Shown in pieces: positions 11,270-23,424 of a stretch of DNA of 64,000 nucleotides. The notes beneath the pieces were generated by a model. The model saw nothing but the letters and a program-made list of their open reading frames with translations. It made no database searches and was not told the DNA's origin. The stretch is taken from positions 4,035,001 to 4,099,000 of the forward strand of contig CM070629.1 in the NCBI GenBank assembly GCA_036346255.1. The letters are read 5' to 3'. The DNA is from Ampelocalamus luodianensis. Its lineage: Eukaryota > Streptophyta > Magnoliopsida > Poales > Poaceae. Made by a program: the position numbers and the translations under genes. Positions within the stretch are counted from its first letter, which is position 1; every line of letters starts with the position of its first letter.

Positions 11270-13549
11270 CTGCAACAAATTGGTGAACAAGTTCAGCAGG
11301 ATTGCCATACTCTATACAAAACAATTGTGTACATTGTCAAAACAGCAAATAAACCAACAGTTAAAAACTGCCAATAAGTTTCAGATGTCTAAGATGCAAA
11401 ATTATTAAGTCAATCGAGAAATCATACATCCATATTAGATAATTATGGATCAATAGTCATTAATAAAAAATGTTAAAGTGGCGGCATTCCAAAACAATGT
11501 TAAAAGAAGACATATCCAGGTAATTTAAGTATAGAGCTCCCTTCAAAGAAGGGAGAAAGACATCCAAAGCATGGATGTTGAACCAAGTCTTCAAACATGA
11601 ATATTTGGTAAGCTTCAGAAATCAATGTTACTTACATTGAATGAAGTCAGAAAGTTAAGAGATGAATATTGCCACAAATATATTGGAACAGGTTAGATAA
11701 GATCAACTTCAGAAAAAGACAGATACTTTGCAAACATAAACAAATACGGGATACTTTGCAAACATAAACAAATACGGTTTGAGGCAAAACAATAGAGGTT
11801 CTAACAATTACTTCTCCAACAGGAGCTTAGAAGAAAGGGTTCATATCATCATCAGTGGCACACACTACACCACTGATACAGAAATCCCTGGTAAACAATC
11901 GTGTGGGATCACAACAGTTGGAAAAAACAGCAACAGGTCTCAGTAAATTTGGAACTTTCAGATGAGGTGCTTTTGGAGATCATGACCATGGATCAATGTG
12001 TGAACCAGTCAATCCATGGCCACCAATCATCATCAAACAGTAGAAATCCACAATGGTGCATTAGGAAAAACATCTGCCTTGGCTGGACGCCATTGAAGAT
12101 TATCCAAATTCCTAAGTAAAGAAAATAACAGCTTGAAGTCTTGATCCATGTTTTCAGTCATCTAACATGCAATAGTTTTTTTTAACACAAACCTACAATT
12201 GTAAATCACCCAGATATCTACTTCCCAGTTAGGAGACTATATTATTGGTAACAAGATAGAAGACTACATTATCGACAAAGCCTTTTAGTCAAAGAAACCA
12301 CTAGCTCAAAGATTTATCAGTATATTTGGGTTGACATGGCAAAAAGAACAGAACAGTAGGATTCACAATGCACAGTACATTTCAAAATGCAGTGGAGTAG
12401 TGAACTACACATTCATATAGACTGTCCAATAAAAAAAAACACTCAAGATCAGTCAAACTGGATAATAAACTGAAAGATAAAACTCTCTTGCTTGATAGCA
12501 GTCAATCCAAGGATTGATTTTTCAATTGGATGGCCTGCATAAATGTTCAGTTTAGGTGCATTTGGAAACCAAATTGCACAGGATTCTTGTTGCAATGTGC
12601 AGCCCGACACTGTAACCAGCACCCAGTATGCAACACAAAAGATCAGGGCAGTAGCTTCAGTTAAAAATAAGACAAAAATAACAATAGACCACATCCATTA
12701 GCACCACACACAATCTATCGAACAGCCCAAATGCAAAGTTTCCTACACCATATCAAGTGTTGGACCTACAGCAACTACAAAGAATTCCTTTGCCGTTCTG
12801 TTACTCTTTTCCTGCATAGAATTGGGCCTGCACCTGATACGTTGCAGAGAAACATGCATATGGGTTGCTTCCAAAATTATGTAGAGCATTTTCTGAACCC
12901 ACGTACTACTTTTCAAGTTTTCATCACAAAAGGATCAAGCGCCTCTAAAACCACATCACCATTCACCAGCACTTCCCTAGTAGTTATTATAATAGCTACA
13001 ATAATTCAACCTTCTTTTCACAAAACCAGATCCCCATCACAACTCGAGTCGATCCCCAAGCTAGTGAGCATGAAACTGCACTGATACTGCACATGATTAC
13101 GCACCACGCACCCCTAGAATCTTTATATCTACGTACAACATAACCCTTCAAGAAGATACTGCCGTAAACACATATTCTTTCCTCCCAATTTCCCCAACTA
13201 AAAGCCTGACGCCTACTAATCTATCATCAGTACAAGCAAAATGACCGACATTACCACAAATCATCCACCAAAACGACTACCGACAAAAACAAGTAGGCGC
13301 AATCCCGATACCTACACGTCCTAGATCCACGAATCCAAAACCATACGAGCGTAAACAGGATACACGGACCAAGAACACACGATCCAATGATCCATCTCAA
13401 CTGAGCATTTGAGACCAGATCCGGAACTAAAAACCTACCCCAAAAAAAAAGAACACGGGAGATCCGGCGCGCGGATCGCCGGAACGATATCGCGAGATTC
13501 AAACGAACTAGATGAGAGGGATCTGAGCGGAGGGGACGGGATTCCATAC
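11270..13549 (-). other. Intron in the 5' UTR of the SPIRAL1-like gene
   Basis: On the minus strand a donor GTATGG follows ...GATCTGAG at 13550, and an acceptor TTGTTGCAG precedes TTTGCC at 11269, 23 bases before the ATG. The GC-rich segment 13550 to about 13630 would be the non-coding first exon, with a TATA box just upstream. The intron is about 2.28 kb. It holds an exact 28-bp tandem duplication (11722-11749 and 11750-11777) and no coding frame of note. The splice sites are inferred. Confidence 0.65.
11722..11777. repeat. Exact 28-bp tandem duplication
   Basis: The unit beginning GATACTTTGCAAACATAAAC occurs twice with no mismatch and no gap, so it is recent. It lies inside the 5' UTR intron. 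Confidence 0.9.
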
Positions 13550-13657
13550 CTCAGATCGGGCGCCGACGAGAGGGCGAGCGCGAGAGAGGAGGCGTCGCTC
13601 GAAGTGGTGGTGTGTGTGTGTGGGGTAGGGAGTGCTGAGTGCTGTGTTCTTGGATTC

Positions 13658-13664
13658 CTTATAG
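13658..13664 (-). promoter_or_regulatory. TATA box of the SPIRAL1-like gene
   Basis: On the minus strand CTCTATAAGGAATCC precedes the GC-rich candidate first exon by about 30 bp. A GT-rich run (13610-13623 on the plus strand) lies just downstream. Confidence 0.6.
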
Positions 13665-13679
13665 AGCGGATGAAACGTT

Positions 13680-15319
13680 TGCAGGGAAGCATGGCTCTTT
13701 TGCAATTTCATCCTCATTAAAGTTTGCAATTTAGACAAAATCGTTAAAGTATGAAAAAAACTGGGGAGACCGTAGAAAGAAAGAGTGGGGGGGGGGATGA
13801 GAAGTGATATCAAGGGACGTCCACCAAATATCTCTATCCAGTGCAGATTTTCAAATCACGCAAAAACTATAAATTAGATCTCAAATCGGCTTCCAACTAC
13901 GAAGAAAATGAGAAACTAGATTTTGAGACCATGAGAAAATGACGAGGTCGATCTTACCAGTGAATTATTCCATCCCGATGAACCCTTCCTCGCCGAAGAC
14001 GGTGAAATATAGAGTTATGTTTAGATTTTTGGGTTCACCAAGCCCTCTAACCATAGCTCTGAGGGTGGTAGGTACACTAACGGTGTACGACAATGAGAGC
14101 TTTGCTGGCCTTGGGCTTGTTAGCAGGCAATGGATGGGGTTAGGGCCAAGGATTAAAAAAAACAGCGATTGCCCGCCGTACCGGCCTAGATCGATAAAAA
14201 ACCAGTCCAAAAAAGTTCTATATTTAAAATTTAAATTAATGAACAATAATTTGGGCGGTAACCAGCTGGTACCTAGTTAAACGGGTAGTAACAAATCGAA
14301 CACCAGCCAAAATCAAATTTTAGTTAAAATTTTGTTTGATGAAATTTGGCTGATTTAAAGCCAGTAACCAATAACGGAGGGGTCCGTTATTTTTCTCGTT
14401 CAGGTTTTCGAAACATTGGTTGGGGCTAGGCGGTGATGAGGACAACAAAACAAGTTAGGTCAGGGACGGGAAAAAGGTAGCATGCGGAATGGCGAGGGCA
14501 TTGCTAGATACGGGTAGAGGAGGTAGCCAGCGGCAGTTTGATAGGCAGCTACACCTTTGGTAGCTGCAGAGGGTGGTGGATGAAAGGGGCGGTTGTGGCG
14601 GGAGGTGGATGCAGGAAGAAGAAGGCGCGACATAAGGGCAAAGCGGAGAGATGTTGACACGAAAGACGAGTCAACAATGTGTACCATACATGGATATATT
14701 AGATTATCAAACAATTGTTCAGTAGAAGCCCCCAAAAAATAGCTATTAAATTGTGTAGTTCATACGGAGAAATGGTTATATTACTACTTGGCTACATAAG
14801 TATGCAATTTTCTTTTTTTTTGAGAGAGAGAGAGAGAGAGACTGCAATATTCTTATTGCATAGGCCTAATATGTATGCAAACAAATTTTCCAATTTCACA
14901 GCTTTGCAAGGACGCATATAGAAAAGACCAAACAAAAACAATTGAGCCAAAAAGAAGAAGGAAATTGACAACGAAACTACTCCATACCCTGTTTGGCTAA
15001 AGTCAGCCGATCGGCGGCCCGCATAGAGAGCACATGGGCGGTGGTGAGAGCGGCAGAGCAGAAGCCCCCTCCCTCCCGCATAGAAAACCACTGCGCACGG
15101 GATGCTACAAGCCGTTCATCGCGATTTGGACGGTTCAGATCTCGTGTAGCGTAGAATTCGGCCGGTGCACGTCTCGTTCCGTGCGCCCTTTCCGTGTGTG
15201 TGTGCATGTGACCAGTGGGCCCCAGTGACAGGTACACAATAACCACGCCAGAGATGCATGGCTAGTCGCTTTCGTTCATCCACATGTTCCTAAACCAATC
15301 ATAGGCCACGCCTACCGGC
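13680..15319. other. Intergenic region, no gene supported
   Basis: It holds a G-run near 13788-13797, a (GA)10 microsatellite at 14822-14841, and an imperfect inverted pair around AGCCAAAATCAAATTTTAG/AAATTTGGCTG (14305-14355) that may be part of an unrecognised element. No coding frame with family features was found. Confidence 0.35.
14822..14841. repeat. (GA)10 microsatellite
   Basis: Uninterrupted GA dinucleotides. Simple repeat. Confidence 0.9.
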
Positions 15320-15327
15320 ATCCGGAT

Positions 15328-16639
15328 TAGGGATGAAATGCGGGCATGGAGTGCTTTCTTTGTCTACAGGTATGAAAATGGAAGCAATTCTCTATCTATC
15401 AGGTAAATAAGTACAGGTATGGATGAGCTCCATCCATACCATCTCACCCGTTTACCCATCAACCCACGCTGACAAGCGGGTTCTACGAACCCTAAGGCTA
15501 ACATTTATTTGGCATTTCACCAAGACTCGCTCATCGCGATTCAACCCGATCGGCGCCACGACCTAAATCCCGATCCCATCCTCGGCCCCGTCGCGCGCCC
15601 GCCGCCCCATTCCTCGTCTCCGCCGCCGCCGTTCGCCTCCCGGCCTCAATCCCGTCGTCGTCATTTGATCGCCACTCTCCTAACGCCTCAACCGCTTGGC
15701 CTCCTCATCCTCTTGGGTTCCTCGGCGCTGTCGGTGACGAAGGCAGTGGTGGCTCCCTGGGCGAAGTTGATCGTGGAGAACGCATGGAGCTATAGGGAGA
15801 GGCCGAACACGAGAAGCCGGCATGGCGCGGCAACCGAGCGGCGGGGGCGCATTGAGGAGGCGGTGGTGGCGAAGGAGTTGGTGAGGAGCAGCAGCTTTAT
15901 GAAGGAAATCGTAGAGAAGTTGATGTGGATGGTGGTCAACAACTGCTTCGGCGACACCATCTTGCTCCCACCGCCGCCACTCATTTGCATCTACTTGTTC
16001 CTTTATTGATCTGGCGATGGTCTTCTTTTCCTCCACTTATATTATACTGATTTTTTTATACGATCTTATCTCCCATTTCTGATTGGTTCCTTTCACCCCC
16101 TCCGTCCTCTGTCCGACCGCACCGCTACCCGGCCTCCTCCCAACCAGCCAACGCTCCCTCCTCAACCCCTGGCCGCCGCACGCCCAACCTCCTCACGCCC
16201 AGCCGTCGCCCCCTCCTCAAATCCCGACCGCTACATGCCCGACCTACTCACACCCTCGGCCGGCCCTCCGCATCCCCATCCTCGTGTTACTTTTGATTTG
16301 TGTTATACTCTCATATTTCCATTTTAGTATGTATTTCAATTTTATTTGTTGACCTTGATGTGTAATGAATTTGATTAGTCGTTCAACTTGATGTTTGATG
16401 TGTGATGATTAATGAACTTAATTAGTTGTTGAACTTGCATGTCACAGTCTCGCAGCTCAGAAAATTAGGATGCTACAAACCCATGTGGCTGGTACACAAG
16501 CATGCCCGCAGGCGACGGACATGGGTGAGGTTTTTCGCCCATCATCCTTCGCAGGCATACCTGTGGGAGGAAATCAGGGTCGCGGGCATGGGTATGGACG
16601 AGCACTATCCATGTCCATTGCGCCCGATTGCCATCCCTA
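15328..16639. mobile_element. Non-autonomous hAT-like transposon with internal foreign sequence
   Basis: The ends are TAGGGATG...CATCCCTA. Flanking 8-bp target duplications are ATCCGGAT (15320-15327) and ATCCGGAC (16640-16647), 7 of 8 identical. TIR length, the 8-bp duplication and the GGATGG/GGGCATGG-rich subterminal sequence fit hAT elements. No transposase is encoded. The interior (about 15500-16010) is GC-rich and gene-like: an open frame of 166 codons starts with low-complexity Pro/Arg-rich sequence and ends with a more protein-like part (VAKELVRSSSFMKEIVEKLMWM). It looks like a captured gene piece, but no source gene was recognised. A second GC-rich patch at 16090-16290 is proline-rich only. 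Confidence 0.75.
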
Positions 16640-16647
16640 ATCCGGAC

Positions 16648-17133
16648 CCCCCTAATTACTGTAGAGATGGTGTGAATAATGTTGTACTGTACGATAGCAG
16701 TAAAAAAAAATACTGTAGGAAAAATAATGTAACTGTTGATCTTAATCTTTAATTTTTAATCGGACAGTACAGATTGCTTCTGCTCTGCTGCTACGTACTC
16801 TGCGTACTTTACGTTGAATCTTTCCCAGTCCCGCCGACTGCCTCTCTTCCTCGCAAGTCAAAAAAACAAAATATGGGCTTCGAAAAGAGCGAGAGAATAG
16901 GCCGCAATACGTCGAAGTTGAATTATTTTTCATTTCCTTCCACGTGGTAGTTCGGCTTCCAATTCCAAATAAGTTCTAAAATGAAAAATCTTTAAATAGA
17001 CGGTCCAATTATTTTACTATGTTTAGGCCGGCCCGTTTACCTACCTGGGCTTCTAGGCCGATTTCAGCAACTCTACACATTATGCGCAACCCAAACGAAC
17101 GCCATTGCCGCCGCAGATCAGGGCACAGAGAAG
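16648..17133. other. Upstream region of the truncated F-box gene
   Basis: It holds no coding frame of its own. It should contain the promoter and 5' UTR of the F-box gene, but no clear TATA box was picked. Confidence 0.35.
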
Positions 17134-17817
17134 ATGCCGAAACGCGCGCGTAACGACCCCTCGCACGGCAACGGCGCCGCCGGCCGTCTCGGGCACGACC
17201 CCGTCCACCATGGATGGAGGAGCGACTGGGCAAGCCTGCCGTCCGAGCTCATTGACGACATCGCTAACCGGCTGCTCCGCCACGACGTGGCCATGTATCT
17301 CCGCCTCCGCGCCGCGTGCAGAGCGTGGAGGGAGTGCACCGCTGACCCAGGTGGGGGCGGCGACCTGGACAGCCGCTTCCGCCCCCGCCTCTGGATCATG
17401 CTCTCCAACTGCGACGGCGTGCGGCGCCGCTTCCTCAACCTCGCCACCGGCGCCTGCGCGCACGTCGACCTCCCGGAGCTCTCGGGCCACCACCTAGAAA
17501 GCAGCACCGAGAGCCTCCTCGTCCTGCGCGACAAGGCCAGCGACGCCATCCGCCTCCTCAACCCGTTCACCAGAGCCCTCACCGACCTCCCGGCCATTAC
17601 CGCGGCGCTGAGCTGCATGGAGCCCAACCTGGAGCGAAGACTGGGGCGTACCATCTCCATCGCGTATCGTCTACGCCGGCCTCTCCGACGAGACCTCCCC
17701 CCGGCGACGGTAGTGCTCTTCACGAGAGGCCAAGTCTGGAACATCGCCTACGCCAAGCCCGGCGACGAGCTGTGGGCGCTCATGGACAAGGGCTGGAAAT
17801 CCTATCAAGGTTGTTAA
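17134..17817 (+). pseudogene. F-box protein (DUF295-like), truncated at the 3' end
   Basis: The frame gives 227 residues. The N-terminal F-box reads WASLPSELIDDIANRLLRHD..LRLRAACRAWREC (about residues 30-70), and a central part (RFRPRLWIML, LNPFTRALTDLP, WNIAYAKPGDELWALM) resembles the plant F-box/DUF295 group, usually 350-400 residues. F-box proteins hand substrates to SCF ubiquitin ligases. The reading frame runs into a MITE at 17805 and stops 12 bases later. Sequence on the far side of the MITE does not continue the domain, so the C-terminal half is lost. Around 17664-17712 the local frame looks shifted: the next frame reads YAGLSDETS, as expected in this family, and the main frame resumes at PATVVLF, consistent with two compensating indels. 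It may still be transcribed; function is doubtful. Confidence 0.8.
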
Positions 17818-18426
17818 AATTGTGATTCTAATTGTACAATTCAATGATCCAACAATATCAATACGATGAAAATTGTACCTTGAGTCGTACCTAGTAGAAT
17901 CATATTCCTAGTTGTTGAATCGGGTAGAATCACAGTAAGATTATGGTGAATCATGTAGAATCACACATCATATCAAATTATAAAAGATTTAGGTGTTTGA
18001 TTTTGTCTTATCCCTCAATTCAAGTGGTATGATAAGTACCAAGTAATTAGTATATTAGATATTAAGAGTTGGAGGTTTGGAATAATAAAAAAATATTTTA
18101 ATTAATTAGTTAATTAATTAATTAATGTTCTTTTTATATAAAATGTACAAGTAATGACAAGGTTGTTAAAATCAATATTCTAATTGTAGTTCTGAATGAT
18201 ATGGAATCTAAACTACGATTGTGACATTTATCAATTAAATTAGATGTGAAATGACTAAATAAACACTCACATCACTCCTAGAACACACGACATATTGAAA
18301 AAAAAATGTATTTTGGGTAGAATGAGGTAGAATCTTACATTCTACAATTCGCTCTTAAAGTGTGATTCTACCGGAGTGACTCTGACCCAATTCAGACCCG
18401 ATTCAAAATCACAATGACAACCTTGA
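17805..18426. mobile_element. MITE inserted in the F-box gene, with a repeated left end
   Basis: The ends are TCAAGGTTGT...ACAACCTTGA, flanked by TCCTA on both sides (17800-17804 and 18427-18431; ATCCTA if the right end is taken one base shorter). The left-end sequence CAAGGTTGTTAAAAT followed by ATTCTAATTG recurs inside at 18158, which would form a 268-bp unit with the right end. So two related copies are nested or partly duplicated. The interior is AT-rich (TTAATTAATTAAT near 18100). The superfamily is not settled; a TSD of 5-6 bp is unusual for the common rice MITE groups. Confidence 0.7.
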
Positions 18427-18431
18427 TCCTA

Positions 18432-18835
18432 AAATATTATTTTCCTCGAATGTGCTTTTGCACAACCGCAACCACAATCACAGTTGTAGGCATCGTTGAA
18501 GTGATGATTCACATCCACAGTAGAAAAAAAAAATAACAGGCAGTTTTTTCCTTTCTTTTTCCTCGCTTTGGCTGTAGTGGAATTACACATGCGTTAATAG
18601 TTAATAATAGCATCAGGTGTCCACAACAAGAAGCTCCATCTAACATGTCAGTGGACACCGGAAGGATGTCATCATCGAGACGAGGGTGAAATTCAGAGCT
18701 CCTGCTCTGCTGCTACACTGTGACGACTCCCAACATTTCGCCTCAAGCATGCTCTCATCCTCAACATATACAGCAGCCATGGAACAACCATGGCAACAAG
18801 CTCACCGGCTGGAAAACCTGACAGAAGACGCGCTC
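18432..18835. other. Short intergenic stretch, 3' of two converging genes
   Basis: It holds the likely 3' UTR of the minus-strand methylesterase and whatever is left downstream of the F-box gene. No feature beyond that is seen. Confidence 0.4.
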
Positions 18836-21800
18836 TCATGATGTCTGCACTGGTGGCATGGTTGCTATCTCTACCAGGGTTTTGTGCAGTGCTTGCGGCT
18901 TGGAGAAGAAAGGGGCGTGGTCCGACCCTTTCAACCGCAAAACCTTCTCTGGCGGGTTGGACCCGCACATGCTCTGCTGAAGGGAAAGAGGTATCGCGTT
19001 GTCCTCTGTGGTCTCTACATAGAATCGCCGCACCGATCCGTAGTTCTCCTCTGTTAGGGCGAGTTTCTCCAGTACCGGGGCAAAGGGGATAGGTCTCATG
19101 GACACTGAAGCCAAGGATACATCCTTCATGGACAGAAGGAGGGGGTGTGAGAGCTCGATTTTGAAACTAGGATTCAGTAATATGATTGGTGATGACTGTG
19201 TATATCATACCTTGGAAGGACTTTGGTTGAATAATAAATCTCTTAGCAAAGCCTTGTCGATATTGATAGCGGTGGGAGGCCGGTCCTTGCCGTTGGAATA
19301 TACAAATTCCTGCGCCTTTTGGAGCGTACCATTTGTATCCATCTGCAGTGTATGGAGTAGAATTGCCAGGCATCAGGCCAGAATCGTTGAAAGATACTAA
19401 TTTGAATGCAAGGCAACATTTCAGTTTTTTTTTTCATCCTTTTAATTCTAATGATGCTGTGATAGAGATCAACCTGCTGTTGAAACATATCGAGAGCACT
19501 ATGCCCATTTGTCAGCATTGCCGCACAAAGGAAAACAGCCTTGGCAACTTTCATTGGAAACATCTCCATTGCATAGGATATACAAGCACCACCGAAATCA
19601 TGTCCAACAAAAATCACCTGCGTAATAACAAAAATATCAAAATGTATATTGCTTGGAAGAAAGAAAGATGTTATGCATAACAAGAATCACATAGAACATG
19701 GACCCTGATGTACACTTGAACTCAACGTCAAAAATCTCTTGAAAAAAATTATATGATGCTTTAAAATATCAGTACCAGTGCCACCGAAAACATCCCAACA
19801 ATACTAAGAAAATATGAAGCCGATGCATCAGAGAGCACACAAATTATTCTGCCAATCATAAAACGGCGTATCCTTCATAATAATTTCAGACTCAACTTTA
19901 GTGGCATACTGGCATGTCATGACCCGGCTACTTGAAGTCATTTAAGTAATACTGAGGCAAGCCCAGGCTTCAAACCATAACGATCAGACGAACTTAGGTG
20001 GTGCTCAGGTTCTGAATCATAACCATGGGATTAATTCTGAGTATCAATTAGCATGGTTCCTGTCATGATTGTGATCCCCAGAACAAGTTTAAATAATCTA
20101 TCCCTTATAAATGGATTCCCAGAACACTGAAACATACAGTATGTTTGCTTTGATTGCTGCTTGTACATTGGATGGTTAGGGGTAAACTTAGGCCAACAGT
20201 GCCTATCTTAAATCTTACCACCCCCAAAGTGCATAGTCTCAGCCATGTCCATTAGACACTTAGATCAACACTCCGCTCACATTTTCCTTGAAGCTGTGCT
20301 GGCTATTTTTTGAACTAATGTGATCAAGGTGAAAGAGGAAGAATGGTGCAGGCCTACAGGGTGCTACAAAGCCCTGTACCAAAATCCAAGTGCTTGCAGT
20401 TAGCATGCTCACACACTGAAATGTAGAATATGAACTTCTGCAGAAAGAAATCTTAGTTTGTCATTAGAGCTCAACTTACGAGAAATAGTCACTACGATCC
20501 CAGTTAACAGATTATACAATGCAAGCAGTAGCGTGTTGTCAGCAATTAAATTATAGATAGACTACAGTTAGTTGACTGCTATATTACTACATTAGAATGT
20601 TTCAGACAAGCAACTTCCTCAACACAGAGAAGATTCAGAATCTAGAGCATAAAAGGGGAGCGAACACCATTTGCAACACCACAACAGTCAATGGTAGACT
20701 ACTAAAACATTCCAAATGAACGTAAACTTTACTAAATATTCCAAATATATTGTGATTAATATATTGAAAGAGAGCAAACCTTTTCGGCATCACCTAGGCC
20801 TTTAAGGTAAGATGTAAGTGGCTCAACATACTCTGAAAGACTGCTAATCTTGTTTGTATCATAAGAATGAATCCCAGAACCTGTTAAGTCGATAGCATTG
20901 ACTTTGAACCCACTATCTTCAAGAAGTGCTATAGTCTTGTACCAACACCAAGCACCAAAACCACCTCCATGAACTAGAACAATGATGTTGGTTTCCAAGT
21001 CTTTAGTATTCAAATCCTGTTTGAGAAGTAAACCATTGATCAATATGATAGTGGCTATATGCATGCAATGACCGCAGTTAGATAAGCATTAATCTACAAT
21101 ACAAACACAATTAAAACATCTGCATTACTTAAGCAACAATCTGCAGTAAATCAGTAAGACGTGCAGTTACGATAACCAAGTTCGGATTTTTTGAAGCTCG
21201 CGAGGAATAACTAGAATCTCCAAACACTAAAATTCAAGAGCAAAGGACACTAGACAAAATGTCATACAGGTACTTATGCTTTTTTTAAGTTGCACCTGTA
21301 GAAATGATTGTTTGCTCGTGAGCACTAGAAAACAATACCAATTAACAGTCAAATGGTGTGCTAATTCAGCGTATCATTGTATGCATTCATCAACTGACCA
21401 GTGGCATTGAAAATGTCAAACACGAACTTCCCAATCAACCAAAGTTCCTTGCTGGCCGGTATCTTCTTACCAGTCAACGCTACTAGTGGATACTCAGATT
21501 GGCTTTGGAATTTTGTTTGCTTTGTGGACAGTAATGCTGGTATATAAGTCAATATAGCTTAGTAGCCACGCCGGCAGCCGTTTCCAGTAATGGTAAAGAC
21601 AAACTTGGTAACAAGTAACTACAGAATAGACAACACAAATGCATCAAGACCGAAACAATTTGAAGTAAAAAATTTCAGGATCCCCCACCATTGCACAAGT
21701 TGGGAGCTTTCCCATTGTCCTCTCTAGAAAAATGAACACATACGACAATATCATTGTCCTAGGAGAAACAACCAATCAATTTCAACTGCCCCCAATCCAT

Positions 21801-23288
21801 GAAGGAGCTTCTGAAACAAACCTATATATACCACCAACCACCATTCATCACCCACTCGACCGAAGTTTCCTACTTGATCTAAACTTTTACCAAATCAAGG
21901 CTCGGTCGTTGTCCTACACCCATTTGTTCACACGTATCGAGAGAGTTCATCAGGTCCAAATGACAATTCAAGGTCTTTAGTCTGGATAGAAAATTAGAAA
22001 TACGTTTCCCCAATGGAACAGGAGAATCATCAAGAGATCGAAACAGTACTATATAGAGAGCTATCTTGATCCACATGTGCATTGCACTGCAGCACAAGAA
22101 ATACGCAATTCCCTGAAGGGAACTGCACCAACCAGGGCAAGAACGCATCAAGGGAAAGAACCAAGAAAGACTAAAAAAAGAGCTCTTTCTTAGCTCCAAC
22201 CGAGCCGATGGAACTAAATTATGATCAAAGAAAGGTGGCTATGTGAATCATTTCACATCCTGCTCAATAACTTATCGAATGGATTACACTGTGCAGTCAT
22301 GGAGGAAAGAATGGAAAGGGGAGAAAGCACCGGCCCGAGGCTGCAGGCTTTCCAATTTGGACAACAGTACTCGCCTATGGCATGCGGGAGCCACATTTTA
22401 TGGCCCACTAACCAGTGTCACAAATGGACCGGAGATTCAGAGAGGCAACACGAAATGGAACTGCTACTACTAATCATCATCTACTACTACTACTCAGTTC
22501 TCGCACAAGCCAATCGCAGTAGACGCGAGCACGCGACGAATTCGAGACAGGTAAAACAAACCCAATCAGAGGAATTCGTCGAGGAAGCAGCATCGAATTA
22601 AACTGCGAATACAACAAATCAGAGAAATGAGAAACGGAGAACAATCCAAAGATTGCGCCTTTCTGAAATCCGGACCAAAACAAAGCATGACAAGAATCAG
22701 AATTTCAGCCAAAAAAATAGGGGGAAATGGCACCGGAAACAGAGAACTGCGAGGAACTAAACTAATCAATCACAAAGCTTCCCCACGGCCTACGCGAAGC
22801 CAAACAATCCCACCAAAAATCCCGAAGAGAAGAGGAAAAGTCAAAAGGGAACAGCGCTAAAATTCCACGCGGCGGCACGCACACCAATTAAGCAATGCAA
22901 CTGGGAGAAGCAGGCGAGGAAGGAAGGGAGGAGGCCTCGATACCGTGGCGAGGAGCTGCTGCGGCTGGAGCTCGGGGTCGGCGAGCGAGCGCGGGCGCGT
23001 GCTGGAGCTCCTCGGCAGCGGCGGCCCCTGCTGCTGCCGCTTTGCGGCGTACCGCACCGACGCCGACCGCTCGAACGCGCCGCCGCCGATGCCGCCTCCG
23101 TGCCTCTGCCCCATCACGAGCGCCGCCGCGGCCGCCAGCGCCTGCTCGTCGATGGCCGCAGCCTTGGCGCCCTCGCGCCAGCCGCCGCCGCCGCGGCGGG
23201 AGGACGTGGACGAGCGCCGCTTCGCCGGCGGCGGCGGCGAGGAGGCCGAGGGGGACCGGTCGGAAAGGCAGGAGAGCAGCGAACCCAT
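18836..23288 (-). CDS. Methylesterase family alpha/beta hydrolase, MES11-like (five exons)
   Basis: Exons are 23288-22944, 21016-20780, 19617-19474, 19342-19211 and 19123-18836. All junctions are GT-AG and phase 0, giving 381 residues. The N-terminus is a basic Ser/Arg-rich extension as in Arabidopsis MES11 relatives, ending at DPELQPQQLL. The hydrolase domain begins with IIVLVHGGGFGAWCWYKTIALLE (HGGG at about 131). The nucleophile elbow is VGHDFGGA, with Asp201 where active relatives have Ser. The other triad positions are kept (Asp327 in TEDNAIP, His355 in GSDHAPFFSKP). MES enzymes demethylate methyl esters of hormones such as salicylate, jasmonate and auxin; an Asp elbow is known in several plant MES proteins and makes normal esterase activity uncertain. 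The start MGSLLSC fits an N-myristoylation signal, with Cys7 possibly palmitoylated; family members are often labelled chloroplastic instead. Confidence 0.93.
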
Positions 23289-23416
23289 CGGGCCGGGCCT
23301 GGGCCGATTCGTTTTTCTTCTTCTTCTCGCGTTTGTTGCGATTCCGGAGTCGGGGAAGAAGCGGAAAGAAGCGAGCAGCAGGGGGCGCGGCAGAAATGGC
23401 AGGAAAAGCATACGAA

Positions 23417-23424
23417 AATTTATA
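23417..23424 (-). promoter_or_regulatory. Candidate TATA box of the methylesterase gene
   Basis: On the minus strand TATAAATT lies about 130 bp upstream of the ATG at 23288, giving a 5' UTR of roughly 100 bases. Confidence 0.55.

Noticed and set aside
11247..11324. N-terminal extension of the SPIRAL1-like frame
   Set aside because: It crosses a good splice acceptor (11270) and lacks the family start; MSRGG at 11246 is the conserved N-terminus.
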